Assembly: GCA_016191785.1 (NCBI GenBank)
Contig: JACPVJ010000079.1
Coordinates: forward strand, 29,801 to 93,800
Length of the DNA: 64,000 nucleotides
Source of the DNA: Myxococcales bacterium
GTDB taxonomy: Bacteria > Myxococcota_A > Polyangia > Polyangiales > Polyangiaceae
Direction of reading: 5' to 3'
Shown: positions 56,168 through 64,000 of the stretch, piece by piece
How positions within the stretch are numbered: position 1 is the stretch's first letter
Layout: each line of letters starts with the position of its first letter
Made by a program: the position numbers and the translations under genes
The notes under the pieces: model-generated
Database searches by the model: none
What the model was told of the DNA's origin: nothing
Seen by the model: only the letters and a program-made list of their open reading frames with translations

Positions 56168-56935
56168 TCACTTGCGGGCGCGTTGTTCGAGGGCCAGCGC
56201 GACGAAGCTCGACATCAAGTACGCGAAGGCCTCTTCGTCGCTGTTCCAGGTGCGACCGGGCCCGACGTGCTCGTGACACACGACGCCGACCATCCTGCCG
56301 TTCGCCCAGATGGGCACGTCGAGCATCGAGGAAATCGAGAGCGGCGCCAGATAGCTGGTGGAGAAGCACGAAGTGCGAGGGTCGCGGTGGGCGTCGTGGG
56401 CGGCGATCGTGCGCTCGGTCTGCAGCGCGGTGAAGTACGGAACGAAGTCGGCCTCGAAGAGGATGACCCCCGACGAATGGCGCCCGACAGAGCGCTCGAA
56501 CAGGTCGGCGCAGATGATCCGTTTCGGCTTGTCCTGCAAGAACCAGACACTGACTCGGTCGACGTCGATGGCGCTGCAGGCTGCTTCGTTCACGCGCCGC
56601 ACCGTCGCATTCACGTCGCCGGCGAACAGGCTGCGCTGGGTCATGAGCTCGACGTACGTCGAGATGTGGCGGCGCAGCGCGCGCGTCTCCTCGGCCCCCG
56701 AACGGGACAGCGCGATGACCCCGGGCTGGGCTTCATTGGCGCCTGAGGACGAGTCGGGGAACTCTTGACGCAGGCGCGCCATGGCCTGCTCGAGGCGCGC
56801 GATCAGCTCGGGCGAGTCTTCGACGGTGGCCGCTTCCGTCGAGGTGAGCTGCGCCACCGACGCCAGTCGCATCTTGGCGACCAGCCCTCCCATTCGGTTC
56901 GCCTCTTCGAAGAAGCCTCGACTTCGACTGCCCAT
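56168..56935 (-). CDS. Free-standing GAF-domain protein
   Basis: A 255-residue cytoplasmic protein: helical N-terminal part (about 1-75) followed by one GAF domain (about 100-250) with motifs such as VDRVSVWFLQD and SMLDVPIWANGRMVGVVCHEHVGP. No kinase or output domain is attached, so it may bind a small ligand or act with a separate partner. ATG 56935 is used. Confidence 0.85.
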   Translation of the reverse strand: MGSRSRGFFEEANRMGGLVAKMRLASVAQLTSTEAATVEDSPELIARLEQAMARLRQEFPDSSSGANEAQPGVIALSRSGAEETRALRRHISTYVELMTQRSLFAGDVNATVRRVNEAACSAIDVDRVSVWFLQDKPKRIICADLFERSVGRHSSGVILFEADFVPYFTALQTERTIAAHDAHRDPRTSCFSTSYLAPLSISSMLDVPIWANGRMVGVVCHEHVGPGRTWNSDEEAFAYLMSSFVALALEQRARK

Positions 56936-57028
56936 GATGGGGCACGATACAGCGCGCTCCCTCCCGGAGAAAGGCCGGCGTGCCGCCGCGACTTGCACCG
57001 CCGCGCACCGGACGCTAGGCCTCGGCCC

Positions 57029-59107
57029 GTGATTCGAACGAGCATCGTGGGCGGGACCCTGGGGCTTCTGCTGGTGGGGGCCTGCGCGACCGCCGAGGAG
57101 CCGCGAAAACAGGGGCCGGGCTCGGGCGGAGCGGCGGGCGTGTCGGGCGGGGATGCCGGCGGCGCCGCGGGTTGCGTGGGGCACGGGGCGTCGGGCGGCG
57201 ACGGCGCGTCGGGGGGCGAGGGCGCTGGGGCGGGCGCTGGGGCGACTTCGGGCAATTGCACCGGCGGCGCGGCCGGTGCCGCCGGCAGCGGCGGCGCGCC
57301 CCAGTGCGACGACGCGTACAAACGGTGCCAGCACGAGTTCAAGTACCCGGCGGGCAGCGAGACCAGCGTCGAGCTCCGGGGGAGCTTCGCCGCCGACGGC
57401 TGGACCACCGGCGTGCCGCTGGCCAAGGCTGGTAGCGACTGGAAAGCGAGCGTCGACGTCCCCTTCGGCGTGGACGTAGAATACAAGTTCGTGATCGACG
57501 GCACCAAGTGGGTGACCGATCCGACGAATCCCACCAAGGTCCCCGACGGTCAGGGTGGCGAGAACTCGGTGCTCGCCGGCGTGAAGTGCACGACCTTCAC
57601 CTGCGCGCCACCGGTCACCGGCACCTTCGATTGGCGCGATGCGGTGCTGTACTTCGTGTTCGTCGATCGTTTCCTGGACGGCGACGCGACCAACAATGGC
57701 AGCGCCATCCCCGGGGTCGATCCGCCGGCGGCCTACCAGGGCGGCGACTGGGCCGGCGTCCGCAAGAAGATCCAGGAAGGCTACTTCACCGACCTCGGCG
57801 TCAACGTGCTCTGGCTCACGGCTCCGATGGATAACCCCAGCCAGGCCGGCTGGGGCACCGACGGTCACCAGTACAGCGCCTACCACGGCTACTGGCCTCA
57901 GAACCTGGACAAGGTCGAAGAGCACTTCGGCGCGCTCGCCGACCTCAAGGCGCTGGTGTCCGAGGCACACGCCAAGAAGATCCGCGTCATCCTCGACTAC
58001 GCGATGAACCACGTGCACAGCTCGTCGCCGGTGTTCACCCAGCACCCCGAGTGGTTTTGGCCGCTCGACAACGGCGGAAAGAAGTGTGTGTGCGGCGAAG
58101 GCTGCGGCTGGGAAGGCCCCGACGCCAAGCGCTGCTGGTTCCGGGACTACTTGCCCGATTTCGATTTCACCAAGCCGGCGGCGCGCAAGTTCAGCATCGA
58201 CAACGCCATTCAGTGGATCAAGGACACCGGCATCGACGGCTTCCGCCTCGATGCGGTCAAGCACATCGAGGACGCCTGGGTGACCGAGCTGCGCGCTCGG
58301 GTGAAGACCGACGTCGAAGCCACCACCGGCGAGCACTTCTACATGGTGGGCGAGACGTTCACCGGCGACCGCGCCACCATCAAGTACTACGTCGACCCGA
58401 ACACCATGCTGGACGGCCAGTTCGACTTCCCGCTGCGCGCCAAGGCGGTGTCCGCGCTGCTCACGCGCAGCACGCCCATGGCGGACCTGGAAGGGTTCTT
58501 GGCGTCGAACGAGGGCTACTACGGGCCGGGGATCATGAGCACGTTCATCGGCAACCACGACGTGCCGCGTTCGATCCACTTCGCGGCCGACTCCCCGGTG
58601 TGGGGGAACGAGTGGGCCGACGGAAAGGACAAGGCGTGGAGCAACCTGCCCGCGCTTCCCGCCGGGCAGAGCGCCTTCGAGCGACTGGGCAACGCCTACA
58701 CCTTGATCTTCACGTTGCGCGGTGTGCCGCTGCTCTACTACGGAGACGAGGTCGGCATGGCTGGCGGCGGTGACCCCGACAACCGACGACCGATGCAGTG
58801 GAGCAACCTCTCGGCCGGGCAGAGCCAGCTCCTGGCCCACGTGAAGAAGCTCACCGCCATCCGGGCCGCCCACCCCGCCCTGCGTCGCGGCTCACGCTCG
58901 GCGCTGTCCGCCACCGCCGACACCCTCGCCTACAAGATGCAGCACAACGCGGACACGGTGTACGTCCTGATCAACCGTGGCGACGGCACGCAGCAGGTCG
59001 GTGGGGTCCCGAACGGCAGCTACGAGGACCTGATCGCAGGCGCCGCGGTCTCGGGGCCGTCGGTGAGCGTTCCAGCACGGAGCGCCCGGGTCCTGGTCGC
59101 GAAGTAG
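57029..59107 (+). CDS. GH13 alpha-amylase-type glycoside hydrolase lipoprotein
   Basis: A 692-residue exported enzyme: lipobox LLVGAC, Gly/Ala/Ser-rich low-complexity linker (about 25-85), a carbohydrate-binding-like beta domain (about 95-190, FKYPAGSETSVELRGSF...VEYKFVIDG) and a GH13 catalytic domain with nucleophile Asp in GFRLDAVKH, acid Glu in VGETF and IGNHDVPR. It should act on alpha-glucans; the precise product is not predictable. Start is GTG 57029. Confidence 0.92.
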   Translation: MIRTSIVGGTLGLLLVGACATAEEPRKQGPGSGGAAGVSGGDAGGAAGCVGHGASGGDGASGGEGAGAGAGATSGNCTGGAAGAAGSGGAPQCDDAYKRCQHEFKYPAGSETSVELRGSFAADGWTTGVPLAKAGSDWKASVDVPFGVDVEYKFVIDGTKWVTDPTNPTKVPDGQGGENSVLAGVKCTTFTCAPPVTGTFDWRDAVLYFVFVDRFLDGDATNNGSAIPGVDPPAAYQGGDWAGVRKKIQEGYFTDLGVNVLWLTAPMDNPSQAGWGTDGHQYSAYHGYWPQNLDKVEEHFGALADLKALVSEAHAKKIRVILDYAMNHVHSSSPVFTQHPEWFWPLDNGGKKCVCGEGCGWEGPDAKRCWFRDYLPDFDFTKPAARKFSIDNAIQWIKDTGIDGFRLDAVKHIEDAWVTELRARVKTDVEATTGEHFYMVGETFTGDRATIKYYVDPNTMLDGQFDFPLRAKAVSALLTRSTPMADLEGFLASNEGYYGPGIMSTFIGNHDVPRSIHFAADSPVWGNEWADGKDKAWSNLPALPAGQSAFERLGNAYTLIFTLRGVPLLYYGDEVGMAGGGDPDNRRPMQWSNLSAGQSQLLAHVKKLTAIRAAHPALRRGSRSALSATADTLAYKMQHNADTVYVLINRGDGTQQVGGVPNGSYEDLIAGAAVSGPSVSVPARSARVLVAK

Positions 59108-59176
59108 CGCACCTGCTCCCATCGGGCACACCCGCCACTGGACCAGAGGCGGAGTGTGTGCGAACTTCCGCCAGCC

Positions 59177-60145
59177 ATGGGTCTTCGCTTCGCAGCCGAC
59201 ATCCGCACGCTTCTGTGGGTCGCGCTCGCCGCCGCGCTGGTCGCTTGCCAGTTCGCCCGGCCCGAGCTCGCGCCCTACTCGTTCTGGCTGAACATGTACT
59301 TCGCCCTCGCCTGCGGCGTGATCGCGCACAACCACAACCACTGTCCGACCTTCAAGAGCAAGCGCGCGAACGAGCTCTTCGGCCACGTCATCTCGATCTT
59401 CTACGGCTACCCGACCTTCGCCTGGATCCCGACCCACAACTTGAACCACCACAAGTTCGTGAACCGAGCCGGCGACGCCACCATCACCTGGCGCCACTCG
59501 AAGAAGAACAACCTCTGGGTGCTGGTCACCTACCCCATCGTCTCGTCGTACTACCAGTCCGAGCCGATCAGCTCGTTCATCAAGCAGGCCAAGCAGAAGA
59601 ACCCGAAGCTCTACCGTCGCATCCAGACCCAGTACGCGGTCTGGCTCGGCTCCCACCTCGCGTTGCTGTCACTGGCCATCGGGCTGCACGGCGCGCGGCA
59701 AGGGTCGCTCTTGTGGGCGCTCACCTGCCTGGTCCCGGCGCTGTTCGCGCTGTGGACCATCATGGTCTTCAACTACGTGCAGCACGTTCACACCGACCCT
59801 TGGTCCGCGCACAACCACTCGCGCAGCTTCGTCGGCGGCTGGACGAACTTCTTCCTGTTCAACAACGGCTTGCACTACGCCCACCACGAGAACGCCGGTG
59901 CACACTGGACCAAGCTCCCGGAAATCCACGCCCGAGCCGCGAGTCGCATCGACCCGCGGCTCATGCACCGAAGCATGTGGTGGTACTTCATCAGGCAGTA
60001 CCTGCTTTCACCGTTCTTCCCCAGCCTGGGCACCACTCAAGTGGGGCGCGCGGCGTACGACACCACGGACCGCGCGGGCGCGGTGACTACGGCGGAAATC
60101 GCGTTCGGCGAAGAGGGCACGAACGAAGCGATCTTGCGAGCGTGA
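59177..60145 (+). CDS. Membrane fatty acid desaturase
   Basis: A 322-residue membrane protein with the three histidine boxes of acyl desaturases: HNHNH (about 51-55), HNLNHH (about 88-93) and HYAHHEN (about 233-239), plus an additional HVH (about 199-201). Hydrophobic helices span roughly 9-45 and 155-200. It probably introduces a double bond in lipid acyl chains, with the exact position unknown. ATG 59177 is used; a GTG 59156 would add seven residues. Confidence 0.9.
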   Translation: MGLRFAADIRTLLWVALAAALVACQFARPELAPYSFWLNMYFALACGVIAHNHNHCPTFKSKRANELFGHVISIFYGYPTFAWIPTHNLNHHKFVNRAGDATITWRHSKKNNLWVLVTYPIVSSYYQSEPISSFIKQAKQKNPKLYRRIQTQYAVWLGSHLALLSLAIGLHGARQGSLLWALTCLVPALFALWTIMVFNYVQHVHTDPWSAHNHSRSFVGGWTNFFLFNNGLHYAHHENAGAHWTKLPEIHARAASRIDPRLMHRSMWWYFIRQYLLSPFFPSLGTTQVGRAAYDTTDRAGAVTTAEIAFGEEGTNEAILRA

Positions 60146-60147
60146 GC

Positions 60148-60696
60148 TCAGGCTCGCATCAGCGCCGCGTGAGCCTCTTTGAGCTCGCGGAGCGCGTCTT
60201 CGTGATCGAAACCCAAGGCCCGGGCCAGTGCGTCGAGCGCCTGCATCTCGGCCGTCGCGACGAAGTCGTCGACGAAGGCGACCCCCGCCGCGAGCCGTAG
60301 CGCCAGGCAGCGGCTCTCGGCCGAGACCAGCCGGCGGGCCACGTCATCGATGCGTGAGGCGACGCCGCTCGTCGCGACGGCGCTCGAGAAGCGCTCGAGG
60401 ACCTCGCCGAGCTTCAAGAGAGGCAGGGTCAGCTCGAATCGGCTGCCTCCGTGACGCTCACTCGCCGAGATGATGGCTTCGAGGCTCTGCGTGAGGAGCA
60501 AGACCTCGTCTCGCGCGATCTCGCCGTCCGCCACCGCCATCAGGTACATCGATTCGAACACCGCCTCGAGCTCACCGGCGGTCGCCCACTCTTCCACGCT
60601 CAGCTCGGCGCCGATGGCGAGGCTCCGCGCCCAGAGCGCGATGGCACGCTCGGGAAACTCGCCCGTAGAGAGCAGTGCAAGCCTCTGTCCCAGCAT
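60148..60696 (-). CDS. TerB-like helical protein
   Basis: A 182-residue cytoplasmic protein with an all-helical pattern. Two acidic turns, VADGEIARDE and VAFVDDFVATAE, have the TerB-like calcium-binding character of tellurite-resistance-associated proteins. No other ter genes are present. ATG 60696 has a GAGG site upstream; the ATG at 60720 is also in frame. Function unknown. Confidence 0.7.
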   Translation of the reverse strand: MLGQRLALLSTGEFPERAIALWARSLAIGAELSVEEWATAGELEAVFESMYLMAVADGEIARDEVLLLTQSLEAIISASERHGGSRFELTLPLLKLGEVLERFSSAVATSGVASRIDDVARRLVSAESRCLALRLAAGVAFVDDFVATAEMQALDALARALGFDHEDALRELKEAHAALMRA

Positions 60697-60753
60697 GTGC
60701 CCGCCTCGGACTATTAGCACGTCCTTCCGGCAGGCAGGTCGCGATTGGCTCGC

Positions 60754-62211
60754 TCACGCCTCCGAACGAGGCAGCCAGATGTGCACCGTGGTGCCCGCCC
60801 CGTCTCGGCTCTCGAGCTCCACGCGGCCCCCGTGGGCCTGCACCACCCGCTGCACGATCGGCAAGCCCAGGCCGGTCCCGCTCGGGCGCGTCGTGAAGAA
60901 GGGGTCCAGCGCGCGGGCAAGGGTCGCGGGGTCCATCCCGGCGCCGCTGTCTTCGAGCCGGACCAGCACGCCTTTCGGCTCGCCCTCGTCGGCGCTGAGG
61001 TCGACCGCGATCGTGCCGCCCCCGGGCATGGCCTGCGCCGCGTTCTGAATCACGTTGTCGAGAGCGGCGCGGAGCAGGTTCGGATCCGCGTCGACGAACC
61101 GAGCGCGCTCGTCACCTCGGACGTTCAGCACGTGGTGCTCGCCCAGCGGCGCCTGCGTGTGCTCGATCAGCTCGATCAGGTCGATCCGCGAGCGCTTGAG
61201 CGACGTCGGCCGAGCGAATCGCAGGAGGTCGGTCACCAGGTGATTGAGTCGGTCGGCCTCCTCGGTCACGATGTCGAGCAGCACACCGCGGTCGGGGTCG
61301 GTGACGGCCGGTCGCCGCAGGCCGGCGACGGCGTTGCCGATGATCGCCAGCGGGTTGCGCACCTCGTGGGCAATGGCGGCGGCGAGCTCGCCGACGGCGG
61401 CGAGCTGTTCCTTCTTGGTGAGCTCGGTCTGGACTTCGCGCAGCTCTTCGTGGGAGGCCGAGAGCTCTTCGGTCGCGCTCCGAAGCTCGCGCTCGGTGCG
61501 CTCGAGCTCGGCGATCGTACGGCGATAGCGGAACACCAGCGTGCTGGCGACGCTGAACGTGTAGAGCATGAAGGCGTGGGGCGCGACGTAGAGCGTGTCC
61601 TGCACTCGGCCCGAAGCCAGCAGCATGTCGTTGGCCGCGGCCCCGACCAAGATCAGCCCGCCGCCGAGCGCGAAGTACGCCTCGCGCTGGCCACTCCGGG
61701 CCGCCTGGAACAAACCCAGCTGCGCCAGGAGCAGCTGGATGCCGACCCAAGCGAAGCCCACTCGGGCGAGCAGCGTGGGCTCGGCGCGCCAGTTGATGAG
61801 CCTCACGCCGAAGACGTTGGCCTCCGAGAGCACCGCGGTGTCCATCTCCCACCAGTGCCCGAGCGCGACCCCTGCCTCGAACAAGAGCGCGACGCCGTAG
61901 AGCGCCACCAGCCAGCGGCGCTCGACCTTCCGCCCGACGAAGCGCGAGACGAAGTGCAGATTGAGCGCGGCCGCCAGGAGCGCCGCCTCCATCACTCCGG
62001 TGACGGCCTCCAGGCGCTGCCCGACGGAGAGCGCGACGTGGGCGCGGGCACTCGACGCGCTGTGGTAGGCGAGCGCGAGGCACATCGTGCCGTAGATCAA
62101 AAGGTCGCGCTCGCGACGCGCGACCAGGTGGGCCAGGGCGAAGAAGACCCCCAGCGCCAGCTGGGTCACGCACCAGGCGGTCAGAATTCCGCTCAGGTAG
62201 ACCGACGCCAC
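60754..62211 (-). CDS. Membrane histidine kinase with multi-helix sensor
   Basis: A 485-residue kinase. Residues 5-225 hold about six or seven hydrophobic helices (a 7TM-like sensor), then a coiled coil (about 232-265), HisKA with phosphoacceptor His in AAIAHEVRNP (about 280), and HATPase with N-box NVIQNAAQAM, G1 EDSGAGM, F DPFFTT and G2 GTGLGLPI. No response regulator is adjacent. GTG 62211 fits the first helix; a longer frame upstream is not convincing. Confidence 0.88.
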   Translation of the reverse strand: MASVYLSGILTAWCVTQLALGVFFALAHLVARRERDLLIYGTMCLALAYHSASSARAHVALSVGQRLEAVTGVMEAALLAAALNLHFVSRFVGRKVERRWLVALYGVALLFEAGVALGHWWEMDTAVLSEANVFGVRLINWRAEPTLLARVGFAWVGIQLLLAQLGLFQAARSGQREAYFALGGGLILVGAAANDMLLASGRVQDTLYVAPHAFMLYTFSVASTLVFRYRRTIAELERTERELRSATEELSASHEELREVQTELTKKEQLAAVGELAAAIAHEVRNPLAIIGNAVAGLRRPAVTDPDRGVLLDIVTEEADRLNHLVTDLLRFARPTSLKRSRIDLIELIEHTQAPLGEHHVLNVRGDERARFVDADPNLLRAALDNVIQNAAQAMPGGGTIAVDLSADEGEPKGVLVRLEDSGAGMDPATLARALDPFFTTRPSGTGLGLPIVQRVVQAHGGRVELESRDGAGTTVHIWLPRSEA

Positions 62212-62310
62212 ACGCTGGGGAGCATAGGCGATCCCGGCACGCTGCGCCGCGTCAATTGCGACATGATCGGGGTCATGTAGGCCGTCCCGGATGCGTGGAA
62301 CGACTGTTGA

Positions 62311-64000
62311 GTGGACCGAGACAGCACAGTTCTGCGCGGACCAGCCCGAAGCGACCCGCTCCTCGACGAGCGAGCCAGTGGCACCGAGCACATGCTGGGC
62401 AACGACGCCATCGTGCGCGGCGCGCTCGAGGCCGGGGTGGTGTTCGTCGCGGGATACCCCGGCACGCCCTCGTCCGAAATCACTGACGGTTTCGCGCGCA
62501 TCGCCCGAGCGCGGGAGATCGCCTTCGAGTACTCGGTCAACGAGAAGATCGCGCTCGAGCTGGCCTTCGCCGCCGCCCTGGCCGGCGCTCGCTCGCTGAC
62601 CGCCATGAAGCACCTCGGCCTGATGGTCGCCGGTGACCCCATCTCGACCATTCCGTACGTCGGCGTGGAAGCCGGCATGGTGGTGATCAGCGCCGGCGAT
62701 CCTTCGTGCCACACCAGCCCGAACGAGGCGGACCAGCGTCACCTCGGCCCGATGCTGCACCTGCCGATCCTCGATCCGAGCACCCCGGCGGAAGCCCACG
62801 CCATGACTCGCGCTGCGTTCGAGCTGAGCGAGGCGTGCCGGTTGCCCGTGCTGATCCGCACCACCACGCGCGTCGCGCACAGCCGCGGCCCGGTGGAGCT
62901 CGGGCCGCTCCGCCCCAAGCGCGTCACCGGTTTCGTGCGCGACCCGTCTCGCCACGTACCGGTTCCCGCCAACGCCCGCCGCATGCGGATCGAGCTGAAA
63001 GCGCGCATCGAGGTCGCCCGAGAGTGGATGGGCCGCTCGGGCTTCTTCCGAGTCCAGGGTCAGAGCCGCGACGTCGTGCTCGCCTCCGGTGCCCCGGCGG
63101 CGACCAGCGCCGATCTGCTCGCCCTCGCCGGGGCCGAGGACCGGGTCGCGCTCTGGCGCCTGGGCACCGTGCACCCCCTCCCCGAGGCCGAGCTCCTGGC
63201 CGCCCTCGCGGGGGTCGAGCGGGTGCTGGTGGTCGAAGAGCTGTCGCCCTTCCTCGAGAACGCCCTGCTCGCCCTGGCCGCGCGCCACCGGCTCTCGTTC
63301 GAGGTGTTCGGCAAGCACTCCGGTCACCTGCCCGAAGAGTTCGAGTACAGCGCCGAGATCATCGGCCGCGCACTCTTCCAGGTCTTCGGGGTGGGCGAGC
63401 TGCCGCGCACGAAGCCGGCCCTGCCGGTGGTGCCGGTGCGCGCGCCGTCGCTCTGCCCAGGCTGCCCGCACCGAGCGGCCTTCGTCGCGGCCCGAGCTGC
63501 CTTCGACGAAGACCAGATCTACATGAACGACATCGGCTGCTACACGCTGGGCTACGCGCCGCCGCTCAGCACGGCGGACGCGCTGCTCTGCATGGGCGCC
63601 GGGTTCTCGCTGGCCGCGGGCGTGGCCAAGGTCACCGGCAAGCGCACGGTCGGGTTCATGGGCGACTCTACCTTCTTCCACGCCGGCATGCCGGCGCTGC
63701 TCGACTCGGTGAAAGAGAACGCCAACGTGGTCGCCGTGATCCTCGACAACGAGATCACCGCCATGACCGGCTTCCAAGAGAGCCCGACCCGCGAGCAGCG
63801 GGTCGAGGACGTGGCGCGGGCGCTGGGCGCGCGCCACGTCGAGACCATCGACCCGTACCAGCTCGAGGCGTCAACCGCCGCTTTCCGACGCGCGCGCGGG
63901 GCCCAGGGCACCAGCGTGATCGTGGTGCGCCGCGCCTGCCCGGTGAACTCCGCACGCAGCGTCGGTTCGGCGGCTCGCCCCGCCGCCTACGTGGCCGACC
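62311..64000 (+). CDS. iorA: Indolepyruvate ferredoxin oxidoreductase alpha subunit (partial, right edge)
   Basis: The frame is open from GTG 62311 to the end of the window (563 full codons), so the gene is truncated by the edge. It has the pyruvate-ferredoxin-oxidoreductase pyrimidine-binding start (LGNDAIVRGALEAG, AYPGTPSSEI-like VAGYPGTPSSEI) and the ThDP-binding half with CPGCPHRAAF and GFMGDSTFFHAGM. The 4Fe-4S ferredoxin domain expected at the C-terminus lies beyond the edge. The enzyme decarboxylates aryl 2-oxoacids to acyl-CoA. GTG 62311 follows an in-frame stop directly, while ATG 62392 is the alternative start. Confidence 0.92.
   Translation, partial: MDRDSTVLRGPARSDPLLDERASGTEHMLGNDAIVRGALEAGVVFVAGYPGTPSSEITDGFARIARAREIAFEYSVNEKIALELAFAAALAGARSLTAMKHLGLMVAGDPISTIPYVGVEAGMVVISAGDPSCHTSPNEADQRHLGPMLHLPILDPSTPAEAHAMTRAAFELSEACRLPVLIRTTTRVAHSRGPVELGPLRPKRVTGFVRDPSRHVPVPANARRMRIELKARIEVAREWMGRSGFFRVQGQSRDVVLASGAPAATSADLLALAGAEDRVALWRLGTVHPLPEAELLAALAGVERVLVVEELSPFLENALLALAARHRLSFEVFGKHSGHLPEEFEYSAEIIGRALFQVFGVGELPRTKPALPVVPVRAPSLCPGCPHRAAFVAARAAFDEDQIYMNDIGCYTLGYAPPLSTADALLCMGAGFSLAAGVAKVTGKRTVGFMGDSTFFHAGMPALLDSVKENANVVAVILDNEITAMTGFQESPTREQRVEDVARALGARHVETIDPYQLEASTAAFRRARGAQGTSVIVVRRACPVNSARSVGSAARPAAYVAD

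Noticed and set aside
60754..63837. Extension of the membrane kinase frame upstream into the indolepyruvate oxidoreductase region
   Set aside because: The extended N-terminal part is antisense to the clear ThDP enzyme on the plus strand and has no domain content. The kinase starts near 62211.

Overview
The window is high-GC, densely packed bacterial chromosome. It reads like a Myxococcota genome, most plausibly a Polyangiales (Sorangium-like) relative. The evidence is the mix of gene types: an FHA-GAF sigma-54 activator, a membrane Ser/Thr kinase, several large sensor kinases, many short-linker lipoproteins with Ala/Pro/Asp-rich N-termini, a WS/DGAT acyltransferase, a cysteine-rich repeat lipoprotein and a selenocysteine system. 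No plasmid, phage, IS element, rRNA or CRISPR array was seen, so this looks like core or near-core chromosome. The assignment is inference from gene content; no search was run. Start codons are often GTG or TTG and many neighbours overlap by 4 nt, so several starts are judgement calls.

Layout 1-16 kb: an RRM RNA-binding protein with two small ORFs; a minus-strand run of FHA/sigma-54 activator, HtrA-like lipoprotein and cystathionine beta-synthase; a GYGQPQP-repeat membrane protein and gpsA; a lipoprotein, an enlarged signal peptidase I and an SH3-like lipoprotein; the threonine-degradation pair tdh-kbl behind a terminator; small membrane and lipoprotein genes. Layout 16-33 kb: a PfkB kinase, a class V aminotransferase coupled to a hybrid histidine kinase, a metallophosphoesterase, and the selenocysteine genes. 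These are the tRNA-Sec gene (minus strand, 21262-21359), selB head-to-head with it, and selA 9.5 kb away. Between selB and selA lie a membrane Ser/Thr kinase, a fused E1 alpha/beta dehydrogenase, a WS/DGAT acyltransferase and the Cys-rich lipoprotein.

Layout 33-48 kb: an M16 protease pair (one with and one without the zinc motif), then a 4-nt-overlapping two-gene sensor module in which the first protein has receiver, GAF, PAS and phosphoacceptor domains but no ATPase domain, while the second is a complete kinase. Next is a long minus-strand run (46425 down to 40147): swivel-first aconitase-family enzyme, SlyD-like isomerase, small acidic protein, DUF1844 protein, HtrA-like lipoprotein, ECF sigma factor, membrane anti-sigma candidate and exported protein. 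The last part looks like a self-contained envelope-stress circuit comparable in logic to DegS-RpoE-RseA, without the zinc-binding residues of ZAS anti-sigmas. A LarA-like gene follows.

Layout 48-64 kb: a SUMF1-like lipoprotein, an alpha/beta hydrolase after a small ribbon-helix-helix-like protein, a CtpA-type protease, a KDPG aldolase, a Cys-rich lipoprotein, a YkgJ-type protein, small membrane proteins, a GAF protein, a GH13 lipoprotein, a fatty acid desaturase, a TerB-like protein, a membrane histidine kinase, and the 5' part of an indolepyruvate ferredoxin oxidoreductase alpha subunit that runs off the right edge. The features most worth a second look are the split sensor pair (36829-40139), the HtrA-ECF-anti-sigma run (40147-43857), the tRNA-Sec/selB arrangement, the swivel-first aconitase fusion and the roughly ten-module Cys-rich lipoprotein.
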